Assembly: GCA_964583335.1 (NCBI GenBank)
Contig: CAZOVG010000005.1
Coordinates: 1-64,000 of the forward strand
Direction: 5' to 3'
DNA from: JAGNKE01 sp964583335
GTDB lineage: Bacteria; Pseudomonadota; Alphaproteobacteria; Micavibrionales; Micavibrionaceae
DNA: 64,000 nt
Part shown: positions 8,493 to 16,184 of the stretch, in pieces
Position numbering within the stretch: the first letter of the stretch is position 1
How the letters are laid out: every line of letters starts with the position of its first letter
The notes under the pieces: generated by a model
What the model saw: only the letters and a program-made list of their open reading frames with translations
Database searches by the model: none
Told to the model about the DNA's origin: nothing
Position numbers and translations under genes: made by a program

Positions 8493-10498
8493 CCTCGATG
8501 CAGGGAGACATCGTCAATCGTGTCCGGCGGCTCCCAAAGCCGTCAAATGCTGCTGAAGCGCTTCAGCCGTTGTTCGAGGCCGTGAGCAACTCACTTCACG
8601 CAATTGAAGACCTATTCGGCGAGCAATCGCGAGCGAAAGGTCAGGTAAGCGTGACGATCAAATCTACGCGCGATCCGGCCAACATTCTTATCACCATCGA
8701 CGACAATGGCTCTGGATTGGGCGAGAAACGTTTCAAGGCATTCTGCACGACCGATACCGACCACAAAATTCAACGCGGCGGCAAAGGCGTTGGTCGCTTG
8801 CTGTGGCTCGACGCTTTCGAGCAAATCAAGGTTGTAAGCATCTTCGACGGCGAGGACGGAAAGACGTTCAAGCGTTCATTCACCTTCCGTCTGAGCGCGC
8901 AAGACCAGATCACGGATGAAGAGCTTGTTGAGGTGTCATCCGCTCCCTCGGGGACGAGCGTGACTCTCAAAGGGCTTCGCGGGACAGCCTACCAGGCAAA
9001 GTTTCCAACGCAGGCCGCGACGATCATAAAGCACTTTGGATCGCACTTCTTCGCCAATTTTATCCTTGGCCAGTCCCCCACAGTAATGGCAAATATTGAG
9101 GGTACAGTCGCCGAATTTCCCGCCGAGATAGTCAAGCTCAAAGTCGAAGAGCGCGGTGTTGCCGACATTGCAACCGAAGAGTTTGGGACGCTTCAACTTG
9201 CAAGTTTTGTCTGCCGGAAGGCCGCGAGCGCCAATTTCGATGGGCTGCATCAGATGCACTTGGTCGCCAACGGGCGAACGGTCACAACAAGAAAGGTCGA
9301 TGGACTCTTGGGGATTGGCCGTTTCGGGACCGAAAATGACTTGGTTTACCACGGTTGCATCAGCGGCGAATATCTCGATGAGCGTGTCAATCAAGAACGC
9401 ACGCAGTTCAACTTCGACGAGGAGACCATCGAGAAGGTTGTTCGAGCGTGTTCGGAACACGCGCGATCAAATGCCATTCATGAGGAGATTACCGAGTTCG
9501 ATACCCACCGTCTCGGTGTGATGCAGGAATTTGTGAATGACTATCCGTCATTCGGCTTCGAGGAGGCCAAGCAGCTTCTGGAGCGTACGCCCAAGAACGC
9601 CATCAAGGCCGAGGAGTTTGCCAAAGCGCTCATCCCCATTCGTATACGGCGCGACCAGGAGCGCAACCAAACGATCCAGAGCATCGTCGCCCAGCTTACA
9701 GGCGCTCAAGACGTTCCTGCGAATTTTGCGGAAACCGTTAAGCGTGCAGCGGATGACATTAAGGCCGAAGAGCAACGTCAGCTCACCGAGTACGTTCTGC
9801 GGCGTAAAACGGTGTTAGATGTTCTTGATGTGCTGATCCGGCGAATTCGCGAACGTGAAGGCAAGCAGGAAGACTTTCATCTGGAGGAGACACTTCATCA
9901 GTTTATTTGCCCAATGAAAATTCGAGGGGATAACCCTGCAAAGGTCGAGCAGTCAGATCACGATCTATGGGTGATTGATGAGCGGCTGACGTTCACTAAG
10001 TACTTCGCCTCGGATGTGCCTTTCACACAAATCCTTCAGGAGGCAGGGACCACCAAACGTCCCGATGTGCTGATTTTTGATCGCATCCATGGACTGGGCG
10101 CGGAAGGCGAAGATCCTTTGCGTCGTATTATGCTTGTCGAGTTCAAGCAGCCTGGTCGCCGCGAATATGAAGAGCGGTATTCACCGCTCAATCAGATCAG
10201 CGAGTACATTACACGGCTCAAGAATGGTGAAATCGAAGATTTTCGCAATGGGCGCGTCCGCGTAGCGGATGACTGCGTCTTTTACTGCTATGTGGTTGCG
10301 GACATCGTGGGGAAGCTGAAGGTCCACACGAGTTCGTGGCGTACGACCGCTAGCGGACGTGGTCGCATTCAAGAATTGAGTGGTGACTTTCGAGGCATTG
10401 TCGAGGTCATTGAGTGGGCAGACCTGATCGGAGACGCCAAACTCCGCAATCATGCGTTCCTACATGCCGCCGGTCTGAGATTCGAGAAGCCAAACTAA
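8489..10498 (+). CDS. GHKL (HSP90/MORC-like) ATPase with C-terminal nuclease-like domain
   Basis: 669 aa. The N-terminus is a GHKL ATPase: N-box EAVSNSLHA (Glu30, Asn34), G1 box DDNGSGL at 71-77 and G2 box GGKGVGRLLWL at 97-107. A transducer-like segment and a helical middle follow. Near residues 523-560 comes RPDVLIFDRI followed by MLVEFKQPGR, which has the D...ExK layout of a PD-(D/E)xK nuclease. The ATPase assignment is firm; the nuclease assignment is inference. Proteins of this build resemble the prokaryotic MORC-like ATPases reported near restriction systems. It is the last gene of the overlapping hsd operon, starting in the hsdR stop. It probably acts as an ATP-driven DNA clamp assisting or backing up restriction. 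Confidence 0.8.
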   Translation: MTSMQGDIVNRVRRLPKPSNAAEALQPLFEAVSNSLHAIEDLFGEQSRAKGQVSVTIKSTRDPANILITIDDNGSGLGEKRFKAFCTTDTDHKIQRGGKGVGRLLWLDAFEQIKVVSIFDGEDGKTFKRSFTFRLSAQDQITDEELVEVSSAPSGTSVTLKGLRGTAYQAKFPTQAATIIKHFGSHFFANFILGQSPTVMANIEGTVAEFPAEIVKLKVEERGVADIATEEFGTLQLASFVCRKAASANFDGLHQMHLVANGRTVTTRKVDGLLGIGRFGTENDLVYHGCISGEYLDERVNQERTQFNFDEETIEKVVRACSEHARSNAIHEEITEFDTHRLGVMQEFVNDYPSFGFEEAKQLLERTPKNAIKAEEFAKALIPIRIRRDQERNQTIQSIVAQLTGAQDVPANFAETVKRAADDIKAEEQRQLTEYVLRRKTVLDVLDVLIRRIREREGKQEDFHLEETLHQFICPMKIRGDNPAKVEQSDHDLWVIDERLTFTKYFASDVPFTQILQEAGTTKRPDVLIFDRIHGLGAEGEDPLRRIMLVEFKQPGRREYEERYSPLNQISEYITRLKNGEIEDFRNGRVRVADDCVFYCYVVADIVGKLKVHTSSWRTTASGRGRIQELSGDFRGIVEVIEWADLIGDAKLRNHAFLHAAGLRFEKPN

Positions 10499-10758
10499 TC
10501 TTAGGTACGCCGCCGTTGGTGTACGGGTTCTTGTGAAACGAGCCGCTGAACGTCTCGACCATTCGGCTTCGATCTCTCGCGCGAAGACTTAGGGACTTCG
10601 CCCCTCAGCGCGCTTCAAGGACAATCGGCGGTCTCCCGAGGCTCCGCGCCCTCGGCTTGTGCGCCCGCCGCAGATTCTCCTTTCCGCTTGCACACCCCCT
10701 GTTCGCCACGAGGCAGGGTTGCATGAGCAACCCATTTCCTACGAAAGGAAACCATCCG
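10499..10758. other. Intergenic leader between the defence operon and ardA, with hairpin
   Basis: No gene is seen in these 260 bases. Just before the ardA ribosome site is a perfect hairpin, GGGTTGC-ATGA-GCAACCC, at 10716-10733. An in-frame ATG in its loop (10723) could be a short leader start, and the hairpin might control ardA translation or serve as an operator. The region is G+C-rich like the island genes on both sides. Confidence 0.4.
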
Positions 10759-11277
10759 ATGACGGACGAAACTGCAAACATCAAAATCTATGTGGCGTGT
10801 CTGGCCGCTTACAATAACGGCATTCTGCACGGGCGCTGGATCGACGCGACTTTAGGCGAAGATCATATCTGGGAGGGCATCAAGACCATGCTGGCCGCTT
10901 CACCCATTCCCGGAGCCGAGGAACACGCGATCCATGACTATGAGGGCTTTGAAGGCGTTTCTATTCGTGAATATGATAGTGTGCAGCACGTTGCCGAACT
11001 GGCCGCGTTCATTGAAGAGCACGGCGCGATTGCCGGAATGCTGGTCGAGCATTTCGGCGATCTTGGGGAAGCCAAGGATGCGGTTGAAGACCGCTATTGC
11101 GGCGTTCATTCCTCTGTCGCCGACTTCGCGCAGGAGATCACCGAGGAAACCACGCAGATTCCGCAGAACCTGCAATACTACATCGACTACGAGCGCATGG
11201 CCCGCGATCTGGAAATGTCCGATATCCTCGCCATCGAAACGGGCTTCGAGGAAGTTCATATTTTCTGGCAGGGCTGA
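10759..11277 (+). CDS. ardA: Antirestriction protein ArdA
   Basis: 172-aa acidic protein of the ArdA family, a DNA mimic that blocks type I restriction enzymes by occupying the DNA groove of the methylase. Hallmarks are the start IKIYVACLAAYNNG with GRWID, the EEHAIHDYEGF segment, and the strongly acidic second half including IDYERMARDLEMSD and a VHIFW ending. ATG 10759 is preferred over upstream in-frame starts because AAAGGAA lies eight bases before it. ArdA is usually encoded by plasmids and conjugative elements; here it sits directly behind a complete type I system, which suggests that both travel on the same element. A hairpin at 11288-11311 closes the transcript. Confidence 0.93.
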   Translation: MTDETANIKIYVACLAAYNNGILHGRWIDATLGEDHIWEGIKTMLAASPIPGAEEHAIHDYEGFEGVSIREYDSVQHVAELAAFIEEHGAIAGMLVEHFGDLGEAKDAVEDRYCGVHSSVADFAQEITEETTQIPQNLQYYIDYERMARDLEMSDILAIETGFEEVHIFWQG

Positions 11278-11287
11278 AACGCTTGGC

Positions 11288-11311
11288 GAAAGCGCGGAAT
11301 GCCGCGCTTTC
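11288..11311. terminator. Bidirectional hairpin between ardA and the convergent mobile operon
   Basis: A perfect 10-bp stem GAAAGCGCGG / CCGCGCTTTC with an AATG loop lies just after the ardA stop and before the end of the convergent minus-strand gene. It can serve both directions; the T-runs are short. Confidence 0.7.
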
Positions 11312-11318
11312 CCGCCGC

Positions 11319-11639
11319 TCAGCCGACCGCGTAGAACGGCCTCCGCGTCATCTGATCGTACAGGCCCAGAAACTCAGGGTATGCCTGTTCGCAGCTACCC
11401 GGTTCGCGGGCCTTGAGCGCCTGATACGCACCGATTGAATCGGCGATCCTGTAGGGATCGCGTTGCAGCACAATCGCCAGCCGGATCAGCGGGGACGGCA
11501 GCTTGAGCACCAACGACACGTGGAAGCCCACCCAATACATCGACGCTATATCTGCATCCCGCTCATTGAAATGACGCGCGGCGACGCGGCGCGCCGCTGC
11601 CACGAGCGTGAGAATCTGGACGCGCTGCCTCGGGTCCAT
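11319..11639 (-). CDS. Hypothetical protein at the end of the mobilisation operon
   Basis: 106 aa that I do not recognise. It has a basic, alanine-rich helical start (QRVQILTLVAAARRVAARHFNERDAD), a hydrophobic centre and a polar end, with no clear signal peptide. It begins nine bases after the parE stop on the same strand, so it is probably co-transcribed with parDE. Its place suggests an accessory role on the mobile element; no function can be assigned. Confidence 0.55.
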   Translation of the reverse strand: MDPRQRVQILTLVAAARRVAARHFNERDADIASMYWVGFHVSLVLKLPSPLIRLAIVLQRDPYRIADSIGAYQALKAREPGSCEQAYPEFLGLYDQMTRRPFYAVG

Positions 11640-11648
11640 CTAATGACT

Positions 11649-11963
11649 TCATTCTCCGGGCGGATCGTTTGCCCAATCTTCGCGGCTATGCCGTATGCGG
11701 ATGATATCGAGATGATCTTCTTCGATCTTGTAGATGATGACATGCGAGCCCACGGGATGGACCCGTACGGGCGGGGTGAGTTCTGGACGTTCGCGCGCGA
11801 TTTCCGGCTGCTTCGAGAGAAGGTCCAAGCCCGCCGTCAATTGGCGGATGTAAATATCCGCCTGATCGACCGACCATTGCTTGGCCGTGTAGAGCCAGAT
11901 TGCTTCGAGATCATCGAGCGCGCGCGGCCTCAGCCGGTAGGGTTTAAGTTTGTTTGACGCCAT
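11649..11963 (-). CDS. parE: ParE-family toxin of a type II toxin-antitoxin pair
   Basis: 104-aa RelE/ParE-superfamily toxin. It has the family pattern: YRLRPRALDDLEAIWLYT near the start, an IYIRQLTAGLDLLSKQPEIARERPEL helix pair (key parts IYIRQL and GLDLLSKQPE), and the closing strands SHVIIYKI and LDIIRIRHSREDW. ParE toxins poison DNA gyrase; RelE relatives cut mRNA. The end of the antitoxin gene overlaps its start by 20 bases, as is usual for these pairs. It lies on the strand of the mobilisation genes and probably stabilises the element by post-segregational killing. Confidence 0.92.
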   Translation of the reverse strand: MASNKLKPYRLRPRALDDLEAIWLYTAKQWSVDQADIYIRQLTAGLDLLSKQPEIARERPELTPPVRVHPVGSHVIIYKIEEDHLDIIRIRHSREDWANDPPGE

Positions 11964-12195
11964 GCTTCTCCCGCATTGCGCCTAGAAACCCATCGACCGA
12001 GAAGCCTTTCGCTTCGCCGCTCGCCAGACCCTCATCAATGAGGTTCTGCATAGAAGCGATCTTGGCAGCGCGTTCCTGATCCTTGCGGATGAGGTCGCGG
12101 ACGTAATCGCTCGCATTGGCGTAGCGGCCTGTCGCCGCCTGCGCTTCAACCCATTCCTTCATCGGATCGGGAAGGGAAACATTCATGGTCGCCAT
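11944..12195 (-). CDS. parD: ParD-family antitoxin
   Basis: 83-aa CopG/ParD-type antitoxin. The N-terminal ribbon-helix-helix reads MATMNVSLPDPMKEWVEAQ, then YANASDYVRDLIRKDQER, the standard DNA-binding and autorepression module; the C-terminal half (ASGEAKGFSVDGFL) wraps the toxin. I place the start at 12195, not the longer in-frame start at 12246, because an AAAGGAGG ribosome site lies directly upstream of it. It is transcribed before parE, and the ParD-ParE complex should repress this promoter. Confidence 0.92.
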   Translation of the reverse strand: MATMNVSLPDPMKEWVEAQAATGRYANASDYVRDLIRKDQERAAKIASMQNLIDEGLASGEAKGFSVDGFLGAMREKHGVKQT

Positions 12196-12266
12196 ATCGG
12201 GCCTCCTTTCCCCTTCAGTATGCCACTCTTTGCCAAAGTCTGCCATAAAATTTTACCCCACGAGTC

Positions 12267-12530
12267 TCAATTCAGCACCCGGTCTTGCAGCCGGAACGGG
12301 TTATGGAGCGCGCCCCACGCGGCATAGAGTTCCGCATCCGGCATCGCGGCAAACCTCGCTTTGAGCGCCGCAAGGTCCGCCGTCAGGCGATCCGCCTTCA
12401 TCTCAAGCAGGTTCAGGCGCAGGATTTTGAAGGGCTGGCGCATGAACATTGGATGCATGTCCAAGGCGATCAGGAGCGTTTCTAGATCGGCGAGGACGGA
12501 TTCCTGCGGTTTTGGAAATTCTGGGCACAT
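12267..12530 (-). CDS. Hypothetical small protein of the mobilisation block
   Basis: 87 aa, mostly helical, no recognised domain. It starts with MCPEFPKPQESVLADLETLL and contains LKARFAAMPDAELYAAWGALHNPF. Its ATG overlaps the stop of the preceding unknown gene (ATGA), so the two are translationally coupled and probably act together. The position between the relaxase and the parDE pair suggests an accessory role in transfer or maintenance. Confidence 0.6.
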   Translation of the reverse strand: MCPEFPKPQESVLADLETLLIALDMHPMFMRQPFKILRLNLLEMKADRLTADLAALKARFAAMPDAELYAAWGALHNPFRLQDRVLN

Positions 12531-13261
12531 CAGAACGGCGCGCCTTCGGATATAGGAGGCGCGGGTTGGATACGCGCCTGTCGGCCTTCAAACCGCCGCA
12601 GATAGTCATCCTTGACGCGTTTGACGTTTTCCGCTTCCGGCCATTCCGCCAGACGCCGCGCCGTGGCGATAGCCGCACGGAAGTGCATTCCGCTCATACC
12701 GAGCAGCCGTGCCGTTTCATCCGTGCTGCGGGTCTTGAGCATCAAGGCCGTCCAGTAACCCGCTTCGGCAATCGCGACAGGCCATGCCTTTTCGGGCGGG
12801 AAATAGCCGCGCGCGCTTTGTTCAGCGAAGTAGAAATAGAGCCACGGCCTGTCTTGCGGCGGGATTTCCGCCGAGGGCGTTGTCTTCAAACGTGGGAACA
12901 GGTTCTCGCGCGGCAGGCGCAGATACACCGTTCCCGGCCTTTGACGCATGAAGCGCGGAATCTCGCGCTCAGGGGTAATGGTGGCGCGGTCATAAGCCAG
13001 CGTGTGGCGGTCAAATTCAGGCGTGCCTTGCGCTTTGAAATAGTCATGCCGCTCATACCAGAGATCGACATACAGCTTCAGCGTATCCGTCCAGAAGTTC
13101 AGCGCCCACAAATGCCCCGCCCACAAGCTGCGGCTTTGGAGGTAAACGACCCGATGCAGTAGCGCCGGATCGTCCAGCATCGCCGCCGCAATGCGCTTGG
13201 CGCGCGGCAGACGGCGGACGCGCGCATTCGCTTGATTCAGAAGATCATAGAGGATCGACAT
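12530..13261 (-). CDS. Hypothetical protein encoded downstream of the relaxase
   Basis: 243 aa, not recognised. It starts MSILYDLLNQANARVRRLPR and is rich in aromatic and basic residues (LWAGHLWALNFWTDTLKLYVD, WLYFYF). Near the C-terminus, TDETARLLGMSGMHFRAAIATARRL has the look of a helix-turn-helix, so DNA binding is possible. I use the ATG at 13261, preceded by AGGGGCG, rather than the in-frame ATG at 13282, which has no ribosome site. It follows the relaxase on the same strand and overlaps the next small gene. Confidence 0.6.
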   Translation of the reverse strand: MSILYDLLNQANARVRRLPRAKRIAAAMLDDPALLHRVVYLQSRSLWAGHLWALNFWTDTLKLYVDLWYERHDYFKAQGTPEFDRHTLAYDRATITPEREIPRFMRQRPGTVYLRLPRENLFPRLKTTPSAEIPPQDRPWLYFYFAEQSARGYFPPEKAWPVAIAEAGYWTALMLKTRSTDETARLLGMSGMHFRAAIATARRLAEWPEAENVKRVKDDYLRRFEGRQARIQPAPPISEGAPF

Positions 13262-13338
13262 ACCGAACGCCCCTGATCGCATGGGATTCGGGCATCATAA
13301 CCCGGCCTTGACATACACTCAGGGGGATATGGCGAATT

Positions 13339-14643
13339 TTATCGCTCCGGTTCGGGCGCGTGGGGCCGTTCCGGCTCATGCCCGGATTTCTTGCGACTTT
13401 CGAGGAACGCCCGCTTGGCATCGTCCTGCGGGCCTTGCGCGGCGCGATCAAACCGCGCCCGGTCTTCCGCCAATCCGCGTTGCTGATCCTGTAGCCGCTC
13501 CACATCCTGCTTATGGCGGTCTTGCAGGGCACGGCGCGCTTCAAGCTGGCTGAAGATTAGATCGTCCTTCTCGCGGCTGTCCCGCAGCAGGCAATCATAG
13601 GCGTCTTTTTCGTTTTCTTCGCGCAAGCGGCGGTGTTCACCCCGGAGCTTGTCCCAGAACCCGGCCAGCCCGGTGCGGAAGCGTTCCTGCCGGGCTTGAG
13701 TTTCCCGGATACGGCGTTCCTCTATGCCGTCAAAGAGGGTTTGGCGCTCGACCGTTTGCCGTTCCAAGAGTCCGCGCTTGTGCGCCTCGTAACGGGTGTG
13801 CTGCGCCTCGATCCGCTGTTGCAGTTCCCGTTCCCAACGGCTCAGCGCGGGCTGCATGTCCTTGGCGAACGCGGCCTTGGCCTCATCCAACGAGGGCAGC
13901 GTATCGGCTTCGCCCAAACGGGCGCGCACATCCTTGGTTTTGACCCCCGCCCATTTAGGGAGGGCATAGATTTCTCCCTGATGATCGACGGCGAGATACC
14001 CGCGACGATCCCCGCGCGCGAGCGTGTAGCCGCGTTCCTTTAAGGCATGGACCAGCGCGGCCTTGTTGTCCGAGATTGCCCAGGCATCTTGCAGGGCGGT
14101 CTTGATTTCGCGCGGATCGCGCCCTTGGCGCTTGGCCTGTTGCCATTCATCCAGCGTGAAATTGCGCGGATCGCTGCGGCTTCTGTCTGCGATCCCTTCT
14201 GGCATTTTCCAGCCATGTTCGAGGTAGAGTTCGCGCGAGAGGTCTTGCAGCTTGAGGTGCGAATAGGAAAGCTGCACCGCCTTCATCTCTTCAATTTCGA
14301 TGCGGCTCCACACCGCATGAGCGTGACGGCGTCCTTCCTTTTCATGGAAGACGATGACGCGGGGCTGATCCGTTAGGCCCAGCTTCGCTTCGGCGCGCGC
14401 AATGGCGTCCTCAAAGGTTTCGGTGGAGACGTTCTCGCGCGGCGGCGGATTGAAAGACAGAGAGAAGAGGAATTGCTTGCAGCGCGTCCCCTTGCTCAGG
14501 GCGTAGGCTTCCTGAAACGCGCCCTGCACATCGTCCGAGGCAAAGCCCCGCACTTCATGTACGGTGACATGCTCGTTCTCGCCGGAAAGAAGGTGGGCGG
14601 CGAGATCACGCCCGCCGCCGCGCTGGTTGCCGATCAGGATCAT
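13339..14643 (-). CDS. Relaxase / mobilisation nuclease (MobA/VirD2-like)
   Basis: 434-aa conjugative relaxase that nicks the transfer origin and stays bound to the 5' end. The N-terminal domain begins MILIGNQRGGGRDLAAHLL, typical of chromosomal and IME-borne relaxases, and carries the metal-binding histidines His100, His107 and His109 (VIVFHEKEGRRHAHAVW). Residues 125-160 contain the LSRELYLEHGWKMPEGI region. From about residue 235 it becomes a long, charged coiled coil rich in Arg, Glu and Gln, ending in RPHAPEPER. Its start overlaps the mobC-like stop by four bases. No coupling protein or type IV secretion genes are in view, so the element looks mobilisable rather than self-transmissible. 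Confidence 0.9.
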   Translation of the reverse strand: MILIGNQRGGGRDLAAHLLSGENEHVTVHEVRGFASDDVQGAFQEAYALSKGTRCKQFLFSLSFNPPPRENVSTETFEDAIARAEAKLGLTDQPRVIVFHEKEGRRHAHAVWSRIEIEEMKAVQLSYSHLKLQDLSRELYLEHGWKMPEGIADRSRSDPRNFTLDEWQQAKRQGRDPREIKTALQDAWAISDNKAALVHALKERGYTLARGDRRGYLAVDHQGEIYALPKWAGVKTKDVRARLGEADTLPSLDEAKAAFAKDMQPALSRWERELQQRIEAQHTRYEAHKRGLLERQTVERQTLFDGIEERRIRETQARQERFRTGLAGFWDKLRGEHRRLREENEKDAYDCLLRDSREKDDLIFSQLEARRALQDRHKQDVERLQDQQRGLAEDRARFDRAAQGPQDDAKRAFLESRKKSGHEPERPHAPEPER

Positions 14644-15098
14644 GGGCCGGACCCCGCAGGCGGGAATCCCAAGGCCGACAGCAAGGCATCCCGCATGATG
14701 CGGATATCTCGGCAGGCACTCTCAAGCTCTTCGATCAGTGCCGGAGAGACGACCAGCACCCCGATATGGGCGGCCTTGGCGATCTGGTTGAGGTTATTGG
14801 CCAGCCGGGATTGCCCCAGCATCCCCAGAACCTTGGCCAGTCCGGCCTGATCGGCAGAGGGCTTGCGCCGGAGCTTCCGGGGCGCAGTGCCATCGCCCAA
14901 TAGCCGTTCGCGCATATAGACGCTTAAGGGCTTGCCCTTGGCCTCGGCTTCCAGACGCTCCCGTTCCTCTTGTGTCAGGCGGATGGAGAACGGGTGGAGC
15001 GGCTTGGCCTTCCGGGCGGCCAGAGAGGTCGACTCGCCTTTGGCAGCGGCGAGAAACTCTTCAAGGCGGCTGATATTGCTGTTCGGGGAGCCTGTCAT
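14640..15098 (-). CDS. MobC-like plasmid mobilisation relaxosome accessory protein
   Basis: 152 aa. It has the MobC layout: a disordered N-terminus, then a ribbon-helix-helix-like segment PFSIRLTQEERERLEAEAKG with LSVYMRERLLG, and a C-terminal four-helix part containing RLANNLNQIAKAAH. MobC proteins bind near oriT and help melt the DNA for the relaxase. The start at 15098 has GAGGAG upstream at suitable distance, and its stop overlaps the relaxase start. A transfer origin is expected just upstream, in the region to about 15215. Confidence 0.85.
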   Translation of the reverse strand: MTGSPNSNISRLEEFLAAAKGESTSLAARKAKPLHPFSIRLTQEERERLEAEAKGKPLSVYMRERLLGDGTAPRKLRRKPSADQAGLAKVLGMLGQSRLANNLNQIAKAAHIGVLVVSPALIEELESACRDIRIMRDALLSALGFPPAGSGP

Positions 15099-15219
15099 GG
15101 GGACGGCTCCTCGAACGAGACATTTGCGTGTTTAAGCTGGGCTTCCCAATCGGCTAGAGTGTCATAGAGGGAGTTCGAAGAGACTCCTTGGCTCTCCGCC
15201 AGTTTTTTATGAGGTTTCC
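15099..15219. other. Intergenic region upstream of mobC, candidate oriT region
   Basis: This 121-base gap separates the divergent mobC and the plus-strand orphan gene. It includes a short palindrome CTCGAACGAG next to the mobC start. In elements of this type oriT normally sits just upstream of mobC, so this is where to look; the nick site is not identifiable by eye. Confidence 0.3.
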
Positions 15220-15648
15220 ATGAAATTGCGTGATTTTTCAATAGATCGTTCCGCAAGGCTTTCCACGGGTGGTGTGCATGACGCGGTTGTCGAAGAGTTT
15301 CATTTCATATCAGGGCAGAGCCTGAATATACGATTAAGGGGCGCATCGGGCGAACATACGCTGGTTTCGTTTCATGGGACTGTAAAGCTTGGTTTTAAAG
15401 ATGTGCTTGAAGGGACGATCGTCTCGGATATTTTTTGCTGGCGGATGCATGACAAAATGGTGATCGAGGGCGTTCTTGATGAGGCCTTTCGCGTTTTGCA
15501 AAGCGGGCATTATCATGAGGCCGGTTTCTACAGTTTTTCCATGTCTCTGGCCCAAAAGCATACGGGGAAGTTTCTTGTTTTTCTGAGCTCTTCCTATGGC
15601 GGCGAGATGGCCGCAGTCTGCGAAGAGATTCAGATTTTTGACCTCTAA
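15220..15648 (+). CDS. Hypothetical protein
   Basis: 142 aa that I do not recognise. It looks like a small, mostly beta-strand cytoplasmic protein (HDAVVEEFHFISGQSLNIRL, EHTLVSFHGTVKLGF), with no signal peptide or membrane segment. ATG 15220 follows TGAGG at good spacing. The gene marks the right side of the mobile block and is lower in G+C than the mob genes, so it may be part of the island edge or a separate insertion. Confidence 0.65.
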   Translation: MKLRDFSIDRSARLSTGGVHDAVVEEFHFISGQSLNIRLRGASGEHTLVSFHGTVKLGFKDVLEGTIVSDIFCWRMHDKMVIEGVLDEAFRVLQSGHYHEAGFYSFSMSLAQKHTGKFLVFLSSSYGGEMAAVCEEIQIFDL

Positions 15649-15691
15649 TTTTTTACTGTTGCGTCAGGTCGTTTTTGCATAGGCCATTTGC

Positions 15692-15769
15692 GCGCTACCC
15701 CTTTCGTGAAGGAGTGGCACCGTCAGGCGCAGTGCGGTTTTAGGGGGGTATGCACTGCACAGGTAGCGC
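15692..15769 (+). other. Candidate structured RNA or cloverleaf-like element
   Basis: An 8-bp outer stem, GCGCTACC (15692-15699) with GGTAGCGC (15762-15769), encloses three smaller stems: CCTT/AAGG with loop TCGTG directly stacked at 15700-15712; TGGC/GTCA with loop ACC at about 15715-15725 (containing one G-U pair); and GCAGTGC/GCACTGC at 15729-15758. That gives a four-way junction in 78 bases. It precedes two small coupled genes on the same strand. I match it to no known riboswitch or RNA class; a remnant recombination site is the alternative. Confidence 0.35.
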
Positions 15770-15801
15770 TTTGTAGAAAATCTCCGCCCGAAGATGCTAA
15801 A

Positions 15802-15915
15802 ATGCGGTCCAGCGAGATATTTAGAAATATGGAAATGATTAATTCAAATCGGGAACAGACAACAATAGGTGACTTGTTAGATATCCTTGAAAACGCATGT
15901 CGGTGCTTCACATGA
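15802..15915 (+). CDS. Small hypothetical protein coupled to the next gene
   Basis: A 37-aa frame beginning MRSSEIFRNMEMINSN and ending in LLDILENACRCFT. The ribosome site is weak, and the ATG at 15829 is another possible start. The support for it is the ATGA overlap of its stop with the next start at 15912. It could be a leader peptide. No function is suggested by the sequence. Confidence 0.35.
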   Translation: MRSSEIFRNMEMINSNREQTTIGDLLDILENACRCFT

Positions 15916-16184
15916 TCCCGTTTCCATTTGTTGCTTGGTTTTTGGATAAGTCTATACCAGTCGGAGAACAGGATCACGAATGGGTGGCGTGTTTTTATGT
16001 GACCGCATCTGACGCTGAGAGTGCGAAACAATGGGGTGACGCTGTGGCGAATGCCTACTCATCAAGAAGGCCAAATGTGCAATTCATTCGTTCGTATATT
16101 GATACAAAGAGCGAAGGATGGGCCGAAACGACGCCTAAGGTAGCATACGGTGAGATGCCGACAGACGAGTTAATTGGCTGGTAG
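15912..16184 (+). CDS. Hypothetical small protein
   Basis: 90 aa starting MIPFPFVAWFLDKSIPVG, with a plausible globular core (WVACFYVTASDAESAKQWGD, NVQFIRSYID). Not recognised. The start at 15912 overlaps the stop of the preceding small frame; an in-frame ATG at 15897 would add five residues. The mixed alpha-beta pattern and A+T-richer codon use resemble short immunity or orphan proteins of variable regions, but nothing specific can be said. Confidence 0.5.
   Translation: MIPFPFVAWFLDKSIPVGEQDHEWVACFYVTASDAESAKQWGDAVANAYSSRRPNVQFIRSYIDTKSEGWAETTPKVAYGEMPTDELIGW

Noticed and set aside
10499..10758. Upstream extension of ardA by up to 34 residues
   Set aside because: The extra residues are unlike ArdA, and AAAGGAA precedes ATG 10759.
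1..15219. Prophage
   Set aside because: No capsid, terminase, portal, tail or lysis gene was found; the relaxase and mobC point to a mobilisable element.
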